NCBI RefSeq assembly: GCF_001180025.1
Contig: NZ_CVSK01000030.1
Coordinates: 1 to 64,000 of the forward strand
Direction: 5' to 3'
DNA length: 64,000 bases
From: Candidatus Pelagibacter communis
GTDB lineage: Bacteria > Pseudomonadota > Alphaproteobacteria > Pelagibacterales > Pelagibacteraceae
In this document: positions 9,449 to 18,443 of the stretch, piece after piece
How positions within the stretch are numbered: position 1 is the first letter of the stretch
Layout: each line of letters starts with the position of its first letter
Made by a program: the position numbers and the translations under genes
Notes under the pieces: generated by a model
What the model saw: only the letters and a program-made list of their open reading frames with translations
What the model was told of the DNA's origin: nothing
Database searches by the model: none

Positions 9449-12028
9449 ATGAAAAATACTGAAGAGTTTAAAGATAAAAATATAAAATTAATCTCAATGC
9501 ATGATGAGATGAGCTCATCATATCTTTCTTATGCAATGAGTGTAATTGTAAGTCGTGCACTTCCTGATGTAAGAGACGGGTTAAAACCCGTTCATAGAAG
9601 AATTTTATATGCAATGTACAAAGGTGGATATGATTGGTCTAAACAATTTAGAAAATCTGCAAGAATAGTTGGAGATGTTATTGGTAAATACCACCCTCAT
9701 GGTGATCAGTCTGTTTATGATGCATTAGTTAGAATGGTGCAAGATTTCTCTATGAGCCTACCTTTGATTCAAGGCCAAGGAAATTTTGGTTCAATAGATG
9801 GTGATCCTGCTGCAGCAATGAGGTATACCGAAACTCGTTTGTCAAAAGTTTCTCAATATTTAATTGATGATATTGAAAAAAATACAATATCTTTCAAAAG
9901 TAATTACGATGAAACAGAGAGAGAACCAAGTGTTTTACCAGCACAATTTCCAAATTTATTAGTAAATGGAGCTGGTGGAATAGCTGTTGGTATGGCAACA
10001 AGTATACCTCCACATAATTTAGGTGAAATTATAGATGGAACTTTGGCCTTAATTGATAATAAAGATATTAAAATCAAAGAATTGATGAAACACATACCTG
10101 GTCCAGATTTTCCAACTGGTGGTGTAATTATAGGTAAAGATATAATTAAACAAGGATATAACAATGGTAGAGGATCCTTTAAGATTAGGGGTGAAATTTC
10201 TATTGAACAACAAAAAAATGGACGTGAAAGACTTGTAATTACTTCTATACCTTATCAAGTTAACAAATCTGTTTTAAACGAGAGGATTGCTCAATTAGTA
10301 AGAGAAAAAAAGATTGAAGGAATAAGAGATATTAGAGACGAGTCTAACAGAGAAGGTATTAGGGTAGCAATAGATTTAAGAAACGGTGTAGAACCAGAAA
10401 CTATAAAGAGACAATTATATAAAAATACTCAAATAGAGAGTTCATTTGGTTTTAATACTTTAGCGATTGTCGAAGGAAAACCTCAAACTTGCACACTAAA
10501 AGATTTTTTATCTAATTTTTTAACTTTTAGAGAAGATGTAGTTATTAAGAAAACTAAATTTGATCTTCAAAAAGCAGAGGAACGTGCTCATATACTAATA
10601 GGATTATCTGTTTCAGTTGAAAATTTGGATAAAATAATAAAAATTATTCGCTCATCTAAAACACCAGATGATGCTAAAGTATCAATTTTAAAAACCAAAT
10701 GGAAAATAAATAAATCACTAAAATTAATTTCTTTAGTAGAGGGAAAAAAGGGTAAAAATCTTTATTCTTTATCTGAACCACAAGTTTTAGCTATTTTAGA
10801 ATTAAGACTTCAAAAATTAACTGCATTAGGAATAAATGAAATCGAAGTTGAAATTAAAAAATTAGCTGAGTTAATCACTAAATATAAAAAAATTATTTCA
10901 TCAAAAAAAGAACTTTTAAAAGTAATCAGTGAAGAGTTAAAAAATATTAAAGAGAAATTTTCTATTCCAAGAAGAACAAAAATTATAGATGCTGTTTTAA
11001 ATTATGATATTGAAGAAACTATTCAAAAACAATCAGTAATAATTACAGTTACATTACAAGGATACATAAAAAGAGGTTCCTTAGACGGAGTAAAAAAACA
11101 AAAAAGAGGTGGTAAAGGAAAATCAGGCATAACAACTAGAGATCAAGATTCAGTTGTTCAAACATTATCTGTAAATACTCATACTTCGGTACTCTTCTTT
11201 TCTACCGAGGGTTTAGTTTACAAGATCAAAGCATGGAAAATTCCAGAGGGATCATCTTCATCAAAAGGAAAGTCTTTATTTAATATTTTACCTTTGAAGA
11301 GTCATCAAGCAATAAGCTCAATTATGCCAATGCCAGAGGACGAAACTGATTTAAAAAATTATCAAATTATTTTTGCTACAGCACAAGGTAAAGTAAGAAA
11401 AAATAGTTTAGAAGATTTTTCATCAATTAATGCATCTGGAAAAATTGCAATGAAATTGGATAATAATGATAAAATTGTAGGTGTTAAAATTTGTAAAGAC
11501 GATCAAGATATAATTTTAAGTACAAAATTTGGAAAATGCATAAGATTTGAAGCCAAGAAGTTAAGAGTTTTTAAAGGCAGATCATCTAAAGGAATTAAAG
11601 GCATAGAGTTAGCACCAAATGATCAAATAGTTTCTTTGTCAGTTATAGACAATGATAAAATGAATAAAAACGGAAAAAAATCAAAAGATGAAAAAACTGA
11701 ATTAAAAGCTAAAGAGAAATTTGTTTTATCAATAAGTGAAAATGGTTATGGTAAAAAGACTTCTCATATAGATTACAGAGTTACTAATAGAGGTGGCAAA
11801 GGTATTATAGGGATAGTAAATTCACCAAGAAATGGAAACATTACTTCATCCTTTCCTGTTTTTGAGGGTGATGAAATTTTAATCTCTACAAACAAAGGGA
11901 GAGTTATAAGAGTTGCCGTTAAAGAAATTAGAACTGCAGGCAGAAATACTCAAGGAGTTAGAATAATTAAGTTATCAGGAGAAGAAAAAGTTGTTTCAGC
12001 TATCAAAATTGATGATAATTTAATTTAA
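9449..12028 (+). CDS. gyrA: DNA gyrase subunit A
   Basis: Breakage-reunion subunit of DNA gyrase, which introduces negative supercoils. The 859-residue chain carries the catalytic Tyr126 in [10 protein letters not shown], the helix [11 protein letters not shown] of the quinolone pocket, and a C-terminal beta-pinwheel with the gyrase-specific GyrA box QKRGGKG near residue 550. That box separates it from ParC. In the quinolone pocket the residues equal to E. coli Ser83-Ala84 are Gln-Ser. A Lys-rich linker interrupts the pinwheel near residue 735. It follows ssb by 5 bp and overlaps coaD by 1 bp. Confidence 0.97.
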   Translation: MKNTEEFKDKNIKLISMHDEMSSSYLSYAMSVIVSRALPDVRDGLKPVHRRILYAMYKGGYDWSKQFRKSARIVGDVIGKYHPHGDQSVYDALVRMVQDFSMSLPLIQGQGNFGSIDGDPAAAMRYTETRLSKVSQYLIDDIEKNTISFKSNYDETEREPSVLPAQFPNLLVNGAGGIAVGMATSIPPHNLGEIIDGTLALIDNKDIKIKELMKHIPGPDFPTGGVIIGKDIIKQGYNNGRGSFKIRGEISIEQQKNGRERLVITSIPYQVNKSVLNERIAQLVREKKIEGIRDIRDESNREGIRVAIDLRNGVEPETIKRQLYKNTQIESSFGFNTLAIVEGKPQTCTLKDFLSNFLTFREDVVIKKTKFDLQKAEERAHILIGLSVSVENLDKIIKIIRSSKTPDDAKVSILKTKWKINKSLKLISLVEGKKGKNLYSLSEPQVLAILELRLQKLTALGINEIEVEIKKLAELITKYKKIISSKKELLKVISEELKNIKEKFSIPRRTKIIDAVLNYDIEETIQKQSVIITVTLQGYIKRGSLDGVKKQKRGGKGKSGITTRDQDSVVQTLSVNTHTSVLFFSTEGLVYKIKAWKIPEGSSSSKGKSLFNILPLKSHQAISSIMPMPEDETDLKNYQIIFATAQGKVRKNSLEDFSSINASGKIAMKLDNNDKIVGVKICKDDQDIILSTKFGKCIRFEAKKLRVFKGRSSKGIKGIELAPNDQIVSLSVIDNDKMNKNGKKSKDEKTELKAKEKFVLSISENGYGKKTSHIDYRVTNRGGKGIIGIVNSPRNGNITSSFPVFEGDEILISTNKGRVIRVAVKEIRTAGRNTQGVRIIKLSGEEKVVSAIKIDDNLI

Positions 12029-12522
12029 TGAGTAAAATTGCAATTTACCCCGGAACATTTGATCCAATTACTTTTGGACATATAGATGTAATAAAAAAAT
12101 CCTTAAAACTATTCGATAAAGTAGTTGTAGGTGTTTCTGATGAAAGTAATAAAAATTATTTATTCAGTTCTGATGAAAGAATAGAAATAGTGAATAAAGC
12201 TTTATTTAAAGATCTAAAGTTAAATAAAAAAAAAATAAAAGTAGTGTCATTTGGCTCTTTAACCACTGATTTATGTAAAAAATACAAATCAAACATTATT
12301 TTAAGAGGTTTGAGGGCTGTATCTGATTTTGAATATGAATTTCAATTAGCTGGTATGAATAGAAAATTGAACCAAAATATTGAAACAATTTTTTTAATGT
12401 CTGATGTAGAAAATCAAATTATTTCATCTAGATTTGTAAAAGAAATTGTTAAATTAAAAGGTGACATTAAAAAATTTACTACCAAAAGTACTATCAAGTC
12501 TTTAAAAGAGAAATATGAATAA
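12028..12522 (+). CDS. coaD: Phosphopantetheine adenylyltransferase
   Basis: Fourth step of coenzyme A synthesis: transfers AMP from ATP to 4'-phosphopantetheine. The 164-residue protein has the nucleotidyltransferase motif YPGTFDPITFGHIDVI at residues 7-22 with the T/HxGH signature as TFGH, the LRGLRAVSDFEYEFQ segment near residue 93, and the C-terminal ISSRFVKEI motif (usually ISSS). Size is typical. It overlaps gyrA by 1 bp (TAATG) and the next gene by 8 bp. The pathway also supplies the arm for the island ACP at 34275-34508. Confidence 0.95.
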   Translation: MSKIAIYPGTFDPITFGHIDVIKKSLKLFDKVVVGVSDESNKNYLFSSDERIEIVNKALFKDLKLNKKKIKVVSFGSLTTDLCKKYKSNIILRGLRAVSDFEYEFQLAGMNRKLNQNIETIFLMSDVENQIISSRFVKEIVKLKGDIKKFTTKSTIKSLKEKYE

Positions 12523-13075
12523 AATTTTTATCAAAATACTTATTTTGTTTTTTTTTATTACCAATCAATCAATAGCTGAGGAGAATATAATGATATTAAA
12601 ATTAAAAGATGGTGACGTTAAAATTGAATTATTTGAAGATGTTGCGCCAAATCATGTTAAAAGAATTAAGGAATTAGCAAATAGCGGTAAATACGATAAC
12701 GTTGTTTTTCATAGAGTTATTGATGGATTTATGGCTCAAACAGGTGATGTAAAATTTGGAAATTCAGAATCTAAAGATTTTGATCTTAGAAGAGCTGGAA
12801 TGGGTGGATCAGATTTTCCTGACTTAGAGCAAGAATTCAATAGTCTACCACATGATAGAGGAACTTTATCAATGGCGAGAGCTCAAGATCCAAATAGTGC
12901 TAATAGTCAATTTTTTATTTGTTTTCAGCCGGCTCCTTTTTTAGATCGACAATATACAGTTTTTGGAAAAGTGATTGAGGGAATGGAATTTGTTGACAAA
13001 ATTAAAAGAGGCGATCAAAATAATAACGGCGCTGTAACTGATCCAGATAAAATTATTAGTTTCAAATCCAAATAA
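12515..13075 (+). CDS. Cyclophilin-type peptidyl-prolyl cis-trans isomerase, exported
   Basis: A 186-residue cyclophilin. An N-terminal signal peptide (Lys-containing start, hydrophobic stretch to about residue 18, then ITNQSIAEE) points to a periplasmic folding role. The catalytic core shows VVFHRVIDGFMAQTGD near residue 65 and GTLSMARAQDPNSANSQFFI near 115, including the conserved Arg of FHRV and the Gln of SQFF. It overlaps coaD by 8 bp and lies 8 bp before tgt. In other alphaproteobacteria a second cyclophilin and queA usually follow here; neither is present. Confidence 0.92.
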   Translation: MNKIFIKILILFFFITNQSIAEENIMILKLKDGDVKIELFEDVAPNHVKRIKELANSGKYDNVVFHRVIDGFMAQTGDVKFGNSESKDFDLRRAGMGGSDFPDLEQEFNSLPHDRGTLSMARAQDPNSANSQFFICFQPAPFLDRQYTVFGKVIEGMEFVDKIKRGDQNNNGAVTDPDKIISFKSK

Positions 13076-13083
13076 TTTTTTTA

Positions 13084-14196
13084 ATGGCATTAAAAAAATT
13101 TGCCTTTAACGTTTTAAAAACAGATAAATTTGCTAGATGTGGTGTAATCGAGACACATCGTGGAAATATACAAACTCCTGCATTTATGCCTGTTGGAACT
13201 CAAGCCACAGTAAAGGCTTGTACAATAGATGATATAAAAAAAACAGGTTCAGAAATAATACTTTCCAATACTTATCACTTAATGATACGTCCAGGTGTAG
13301 AAAGAATTCAATCAATTGGTGGACTTCATAATTTTATGAATTGTGATTTACCTATTTTAACTGACTCTGGTGGTTTTCAAGTTATGTCTCTTTCAAAATT
13401 GAATAAAATTGATAGAGAGAAGGGAGCAATATTTAACTCTCATGTTGATGGTAAAAAATTTTATTTAAGCCCAGAAGAAAGCATAAGAATACAGTTAGGT
13501 TTAAATTCTGACATAGTAATGATTATGGATGAGTGTCCAAAAAATACTAATGATTATGATGTTATTCAAAAATCTATGGATCTTTCATTATATTGGGCTG
13601 AAAGATCTAAAAAAGCTTTTGGAAACAATCCTCATAAAGCTTTATTTGGTATTATACAAGGAGGTCTTTTTAAAGATTTAAGATTAAAATCAATGCAAGA
13701 ACTAATAAAGATTGAATTTGATGGATATGCTGTAGGTGGATTAGCAGTAGGAGAGACACAAAATGAAATGTTTAGCGTTTTAGATTATATAAAAGAATAT
13801 TTACCTATTGAAAAACCACATTATTTAATGGGTGTTGGAACACCATCTGATATTTTAGGTGCCGTCAAAAGAGGTATAGATATGTTTGATTGTGTTTTGC
13901 CAACTAGATCTGGACGAACAGGTTTAGCATTTACTTGGCAAGGAAGAATTAACATTAAAAATAATAAATATCAAAATGACAACACTCCTTTAGATCCTGA
14001 TTGTGAAAATCTTAATTTAAATAAATATTCGAAAAACTATTTAAATCACTTATTTAATACTAATGAAATTCTAGCTTCAATGTTGCTCACCCTACATAAT
14101 ATTAATTTTTATCAAGAATTAATGGCCTTGATCAGAAAAAATATTAATGACGGTACTTTTGATAAATTTCACGATAAATACATTGATAAGTTGTAG
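13084..14196 (+). CDS. tgt: Queuine tRNA-ribosyltransferase (bacterial preQ1 type) with an eroded zinc site
   Basis: Swaps guanine 34 for a queuosine precursor in tRNAs with GUN anticodons. The 370-residue chain keeps LTDSGGFQVMSL, the bacterial base-recognition MDEC, GIIQGG, YAVGGLAVGE and the nucleophile Asp269 in DMFDCVLPTR. The zinc site is abnormal. Against Zymomonas ligands C318, C320, C323 and H349, this protein has C307, N309, L312 and H338. The spacing of nucleophile to first Cys (38) and first Cys to His (31) is preserved exactly, so this is substitution and not misalignment. The enzyme may bind zinc weakly, be unstable, or have drifted in function. It ends 84 bp before tRNA-Lys. 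Confidence 0.92.
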   Translation: MALKKFAFNVLKTDKFARCGVIETHRGNIQTPAFMPVGTQATVKACTIDDIKKTGSEIILSNTYHLMIRPGVERIQSIGGLHNFMNCDLPILTDSGGFQVMSLSKLNKIDREKGAIFNSHVDGKKFYLSPEESIRIQLGLNSDIVMIMDECPKNTNDYDVIQKSMDLSLYWAERSKKAFGNNPHKALFGIIQGGLFKDLRLKSMQELIKIEFDGYAVGGLAVGETQNEMFSVLDYIKEYLPIEKPHYLMGVGTPSDILGAVKRGIDMFDCVLPTRSGRTGLAFTWQGRINIKNNKYQNDNTPLDPDCENLNLNKYSKNYLNHLFNTNEILASMLLTLHNINFYQELMALIRKNINDGTFDKFHDKYIDKL

Positions 14197-14226
14197 ATCG
14201 TGTATAGATATAGTTAAAATTGACAT

Positions 14227-14254
14227 TTGAAAAAAAAAAATAATTCTATATATA
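14227..14254 (+). promoter_or_regulatory. Likely promoter of tRNA-Lys
   Basis: TTGAAA (14227-14232) and TATATA (14249-14254) are separated by 16 bp, in good agreement with a sigma-70 type promoter, and would start transcription about 20 bp before the tRNA. A second, perfect TTGACA lies at 14220-14225 but has no well-spaced -10. Seen: the motifs. Inferred: their use. Confidence 0.4.
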
Positions 14255-14280
14255 ACACTTATTCAATTTGAATAATTTGG

Positions 14281-14356
<76 letters not shown>

Positions 14357-14366
14357 CTTAATTCAA

Positions 14367-15194
14367 CTAGGTTAGATTGATAGGTGGATAATCTAAAATT
14401 ACTTCATTCATCCATTCATTTAATTTCTTAATACGAGTATCAGAAGATGGATGGGTGCTCATAAATTCTGGTGGTTCTTTACCCTTATTTGCTTCTTTCA
14501 TTCTTTCCCAGATTTTTACTGTCTCTCTAATATCATAACCAGATAAAGAAGAAAAAATCATTCCTAAATAATCAGCTTCACTCTCCTGTTTTCTGTTAAA
14601 TGGATTCATTATTCCGAGCTGAGCTAATAATCCTACTGTATCCATTCCAGTAGTTCTATTAATATCTGATAATACACCACCACTAGCTATATCAATTATT
14701 CTTGCTCCTGTATTTAGCAACACTCCTCGACTTGCTCTTTCAACAGAATGTTTTGCTACTGCATGAGCAACTTCATGACCCATAATTGCTGCTAAACCAT
14801 TTTTATTTTTTGTTACATCAAGTATACCTGTATAAACAGCAATTTTACCTCCAGGCATGCACCATGCATTCCTAACTTTTTTATTGTCAATTAAAATATA
14901 TTCCCAATCAAAATTTGCTGTTGGATCATTTAAATTTGCTCTATAAAAATATTCGCTAATCGAATCTTCCATTCTTTTTCCAATTTCTTTGATTTCATTT
15001 AATGTTTTTGTATCATCACTCATCTTTTCTTTTTCTTTGACTTTTTCATAAATTTGCGCAGCTTGAGCATTTAATTTTGCTTCAGGTATAATTTTTAATT
15101 GTTTTCTGTCAGTTATTGGTGCAGTAGAGCAAGAGTGGAAAAGAAGACTTCCACAACCACAGCCAACATAAGTCAAAAATTTTCTTCTATCCAT
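14367..15194 (-). CDS. M48 family metalloprotease, Tat-type lipoprotein
   Basis: A 275-residue periplasmic zinc protease. The N-terminus DRRKFLTYVG is a twin-arginine motif, and a lipobox ending LFHSC lies about residue 22, so it is probably exported folded by Tat and then lipidated. The catalytic motif is H140-E-V-A-H144 (IMGHEVAHAVAKHSVERAS), with the third ligand region ESEADYLG near residue 205. The family (BepA/LoiP-like M48) handles quality control of outer-membrane proteins; that role is by family only. It converges on tRNA-Lys with a 10-bp gap. Confidence 0.85.
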   Translation of the reverse strand: MDRRKFLTYVGCGCGSLLFHSCSTAPITDRKQLKIIPEAKLNAQAAQIYEKVKEKEKMSDDTKTLNEIKEIGKRMEDSISEYFYRANLNDPTANFDWEYILIDNKKVRNAWCMPGGKIAVYTGILDVTKNKNGLAAIMGHEVAHAVAKHSVERASRGVLLNTGARIIDIASGGVLSDINRTTGMDTVGLLAQLGIMNPFNRKQESEADYLGMIFSSLSGYDIRETVKIWERMKEANKGKEPPEFMSTHPSSDTRIKKLNEWMNEVILDYPPINLT

Positions 15195-15226
15195 AAGTAA
15201 CTAAAATTGATAATAATAATTTAAAC

Positions 15227-15304
15227 ATGAATCTTAATAACAAAATTTTAATTGTATTATTTATCATTGCAATTGTTTTTGTTGTCTATGCTAGTTATAG
15301 TTAA
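15227..15304 (+). CDS. Possible 25-residue single-span membrane microprotein
   Basis: ATG at 15227 opens a 25-codon frame ending TAA at 15302-15304, 8 bp before the DUF502 gene. The peptide has a short polar, Lys-containing start (MNLNNK) followed by about 17 hydrophobic residues and a polar end, the profile of a one-helix membrane peptide. It could be co-translated with the DUF502 membrane protein or be a leader. No Shine-Dalgarno is visible and short hydrophobic frames arise easily in T-rich DNA, so reality is uncertain. Confidence 0.4.
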   Translation: MNLNNKILIVLFIIAIVFVVYASYS

Positions 15305-15312
15305 TTGAAAAT

Positions 15313-15930
15313 ATGTCTAAAAAAGGGTCAAAAAAATCTTTTTCATTAACATTGAGAAATTACTTTATTGCTGGAGTAGTTGTTTTAATACCAATTGGTT
15401 TTACCTTATATCTTACAAAGGTTTTAATTGGTATCTCCTCTAATTTAATACCAAAAAATATAAATCCTAATAGCTACTTACCTTTTAATATACCTGGTGT
15501 TGAAATTGTTATTTCAATTTTACTTATAACTATTGTAGGCGGACTTTCATTGTCATTTTTTGGAAGAAGAATTCTTAAATTAATTGATGATTTATTTAAA
15601 AGAATTCCATTTTTAAGAACGGTTTATTCAGCAATTGTTCAAATGACTGAAACCTTTTCTAAAAAAGATGATGGAAAAAGAAGCGTAGTTTTAATTGAAT
15701 ACCCGAGAAAAGGAGTTTGGGCAGTTGGTTTTGCTACAAAAGAAAATAAAGGTGAGATGGCTCAAAAAACTGGTAAGAATTTGATTAATGTTTTTGTTCC
15801 AACGACTCCAAATCCTACTAGTGGTTTTTTATTAATGTTCCCAATAGAGGATGTTATTTATTTAAACATGTCTTTTGAAGAAGCATCTAAATTTATAGTT
15901 TCAGCAGGAACTTCTACTAAAAAAACTTAG
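15313..15930 (+). CDS. DUF502 family membrane protein
   Basis: A 205-residue protein with two strong membrane segments: YFIAGVVVLIPIGFTLYLTK near residue 17 and a second at about 58-82 (VEIVISILLITIVGGLSL). These are followed by a soluble domain with the family motif RIPFLRTVYSAIVQMTETF near residue 97 and VFVPTTPNPTSGFLLMFP near 160. The DUF502 family is widespread in bacteria and lacks an agreed function; links to membrane trafficking or envelope physiology are speculative. Its 3' end overlaps the convergent recG by 4 bp. Confidence 0.85.
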   Translation: MSKKGSKKSFSLTLRNYFIAGVVVLIPIGFTLYLTKVLIGISSNLIPKNINPNSYLPFNIPGVEIVISILLITIVGGLSLSFFGRRILKLIDDLFKRIPFLRTVYSAIVQMTETFSKKDDGKRSVVLIEYPRKGVWAVGFATKENKGEMAQKTGKNLINVFVPTTPNPTSGFLLMFPIEDVIYLNMSFEEASKFIVSAGTSTKKT

Positions 15931-17984
15931 GCAATATCATTTATTATATCAGCTCTATCGTACAATTTTATCAAAGGTTTGAATTTACTTATATCTTCAT
16001 TTGATTTTTCTATTCTACGCATTTCCTTTTCAGCTAATAAGAAAAGATCACTATTCTGAATTGGATCTGCTAACTTAAAATTTTTTACACCACTTTGCTT
16101 AAATCCCAAAACATCCCCAAACCCTCGTAATTTCATATCTTCTTCAGATATTAAAAAACCATCATTAGTGTCTTTTAAAATTTTTATTCTTTTTTTTGCG
16201 TTTTCGCTCAGATTAGATTTAAACATTAATATACATGTAGAGTCTTTATCACCACGACCAACTCTACCTCTTAATTGATGAAGTTGAGATAAACCAAATT
16301 TGTTAGCATTTTCAATTACAATCGTGTTTGCATTCGGAAAATCTATCCCAACCTCAATAATCGTTGTAGAAACCAAAATCTTAAATTTATTATTTAAAAA
16401 ATTATTTAGTATTTCATTTTTTTCATCCACATCAGTTTTGCCATGGAGTAAACATACTTGATTTGGAAACTTTTTTTCTAAATATTCATACTTTTTTACA
16501 GCTGATGAATGATCCAATTTTTTAGACTCCTCAATTAATGGACAAACCCAAAAAATTTGATTTCCTACATTAATTTCCTTTTTTATAAATTTTAAAACAT
16601 CTTCAATTTTAATCTCTAATTTACTATATGTTTTAATTGGTTTTCTATTTTTAGGTTTTTCTCTAATTATTGAAATATCCATATCACCATAAATTGTCAT
16701 TGTTAGAGTTCTAGGTATAGGTGTTGCTGTCATTAATAATACGTCACAATTTGGTCCACCTTTATCTGACAATCTTTTTCTTTGACTAACTCCAAACTTA
16801 TGTTGTTCATCTATAATTATTAATCCTAATTTTTTAAAAATTACTTTTTTTTGAAATATTGCATGTGTTCCAAAAATAATATCAATTTTATTATTTTCTA
16901 ATTTTTTATGAATTTCTTTTTTTAATTTATATTCAGATTTTCCAGAAATAAGATCTATATTTATATTTTTAGGAAATATTTTTTTTGCAAGTATAAAATG
17001 TTGTCTTGCTAGAATTTCTGTAGGAGCCATAAAAGCAACCTGGAAACCAGAATTTATGCTATTTATTGCCGCTAAAAGAGATACTATTGTTTTTCCACTA
17101 CCAACGTCTCCTTGCAAAAGTCTAAACATTTTATTTGACGAACTCAAGTCTTTGTTTATTTCGTTAAGTGATTTTTGTTGATCACCTGTAAGAGAAAAAT
17201 CCAATCTGTCTATTATAGAATTTTGTTTATTTAAATTAATAACTTTATTTTTTTTTTTAATTTTTCTTATTTTTTTTCTTATTTCAGAATTAACAAGAAA
17301 TGTTGAAAATATTTCATCAAAAGCAAGTCTTTGATAGAAGTTAGATTTATAATTTCCAATATTTTCAGGTTTGTGCAGTTCTTTAATTGAGCTATTCCAA
17401 CTTATATTTTTAAATTTAGATAAAATACTTTTAGAGTGCCATTCATTAAAAACTGGCAAATTATTTATTATTTGATTTAAGATTTTATTATATATTTTTT
17501 CAGAAATACCTTCAGTTAACGAATATTTATTATGAGTTTGTTTGATTAAAGAGGAATCCTCAGAAACATATTTTGGATTTGTAATTTGGTATTTATTCCT
17601 AAAATGACCTATTTTACCACTAACCGTAATTTGTTTGCCCAAGGGTAGGATTTTTTTAATGTAACCTTCATAACTATTAAAAAAAATACAATCTATTTCA
17701 CCAGTTTCATCACTACATAAAACTCTATTGGGTAATTTCCTTATTCTTGGGAAATTATACTTTTGTGGAATTATAGTAACTGTTTGTATTTCACCAATTT
17801 TTAAATCTTTTATTTTTGATGACAAGCTTCTATCTGTATAAGATTTTGGAAGTTTCCAAAGTAAATCAAACAAATTATTAATATTTTTCTTCTTTAATAA
17901 ATTTTTTGTTTTAGTTCCCACACCTTTTAAAGAACTTAAATCTGACAATAAATATTCATAATTTGTTTTATTATTCATTAACAA
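15927..17984 (-). CDS. recG: ATP-dependent DNA helicase RecG
   Basis: RecG remodels stalled forks and branched DNA. The 685-residue chain starts with the wedge/OB domain (TVTIIPQKYNFPRIRKLPNR near residue 70), then superfamily 2 helicase motifs: motif I LLQGDVGSGKT near residue 293, motif II IIDEQH near 393, TATPIPRTL just after it, and motif VI QLRGRVGRGDKDSTC near 585. It is AT-driven and Lys/Asn-rich like its neighbours. It converges with DUF502 (4-bp overlap) and is divergent from sdhE across 19 bp; recG beside sdhE is a known alphaproteobacterial neighbourhood. Confidence 0.96.
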   Translation of the reverse strand: MLMNNKTNYEYLLSDLSSLKGVGTKTKNLLKKKNINNLFDLLWKLPKSYTDRSLSSKIKDLKIGEIQTVTIIPQKYNFPRIRKLPNRVLCSDETGEIDCIFFNSYEGYIKKILPLGKQITVSGKIGHFRNKYQITNPKYVSEDSSLIKQTHNKYSLTEGISEKIYNKILNQIINNLPVFNEWHSKSILSKFKNISWNSSIKELHKPENIGNYKSNFYQRLAFDEIFSTFLVNSEIRKKIRKIKKKNKVINLNKQNSIIDRLDFSLTGDQQKSLNEINKDLSSSNKMFRLLQGDVGSGKTIVSLLAAINSINSGFQVAFMAPTEILARQHFILAKKIFPKNINIDLISGKSEYKLKKEIHKKLENNKIDIIFGTHAIFQKKVIFKKLGLIIIDEQHKFGVSQRKRLSDKGGPNCDVLLMTATPIPRTLTMTIYGDMDISIIREKPKNRKPIKTYSKLEIKIEDVLKFIKKEINVGNQIFWVCPLIEESKKLDHSSAVKKYEYLEKKFPNQVCLLHGKTDVDEKNEILNNFLNNKFKILVSTTIIEVGIDFPNANTIVIENANKFGLSQLHQLRGRVGRGDKDSTCILMFKSNLSENAKKRIKILKDTNDGFLISEEDMKLRGFGDVLGFKQSGVKNFKLADPIQNSDLFLLAEKEMRRIEKSNEDISKFKPLIKLYDRADIINDIA

Positions 17985-18003
17985 CTAATATATTCTAATT
18001 ATT

Positions 18004-18267
18004 ATGATCAACATAGATGAATTAAAAAAAAAAATTATTTACCGATCTAATTATAGAGGCACAAAAGAAATGGATAATCTTTTGAGTGCATTTACAAAAA
18101 AATATATAAATAATTTAAATGAAAATGATCTTCTTGATTTAGAAAAACTACTGAACATTGATGACACTAATTTGTATAATTTTTATAATGGTTTTAAAAC
18201 CGATTTTGAATTTGAAAATAACAACATTAATTTCTTATATAAAAATTTTGACTATACACAAAAATGA
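18004..18267 (+). CDS. sdhE: FAD assembly factor SdhE
   Basis: SdhE (DUF339/Sdh5 family) helps attach FAD covalently to the succinate dehydrogenase flavoprotein. The 87-residue protein has the diagnostic YRSNYRGTKEMDNLLSAF stretch at residues 13-30 with the R-G-x-K-E core (R18-G19-T20-K21-E22). It keeps the small helical-bundle size of the family. Divergence from recG supports the call. The stop TGA (18265-18267) directly abuts the CCA end of the opposite-strand tRNA-Ser, leaving no intergenic base. Confidence 0.9.
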   Translation: MINIDELKKKIIYRSNYRGTKEMDNLLSAFTKKYINNLNENDLLDLEKLLNIDDTNLYNFYNGFKTDFEFENNNINFLYKNFDYTQK

Positions 18268-18357
18268 TGGCGGAGAGACTGGGATTCGAACCCAGGAAAG
18301 AGTTGCCCCTTTGCCGGTTTTCAAGACCGGTGCTTTCAACCGCTCAGCCATCTCTCC
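18268..18357 (-). tRNA. tRNA-Ser (anticodon TGA)
   Basis: A 90-nt class II tRNA on the minus strand with CCA encoded (18268-18270). The acceptor GGAGAGA (18357-18351) pairs with TCTCTCC, the anticodon stem CCGGT/ACCGG encloses CTTGAAA with anticodon TGA, a long variable arm is present, and the T arm is CTGGG/CCCAG around TTCGAAT. A TATAAA on the minus strand at 18374-18369 could be its -10 box. Its 3' end touches the sdhE stop. Confidence 0.97.
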
Positions 18358-18443
18358 GTGAGCAAGGTTTTATAATTATAATTATTTAATTCAACCATAA
18401 AATAGTCTAATAAACTTATTAATTACAAGTATCATGGTTTCCT

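Noticed and set aside
18158-18361. 67-codon plus-strand frame over the sdhE end and tRNA-Ser
   Set aside because: It consists of out-of-frame sdhE and the antisense of a complete tRNA-Ser; no independent gene is supported.
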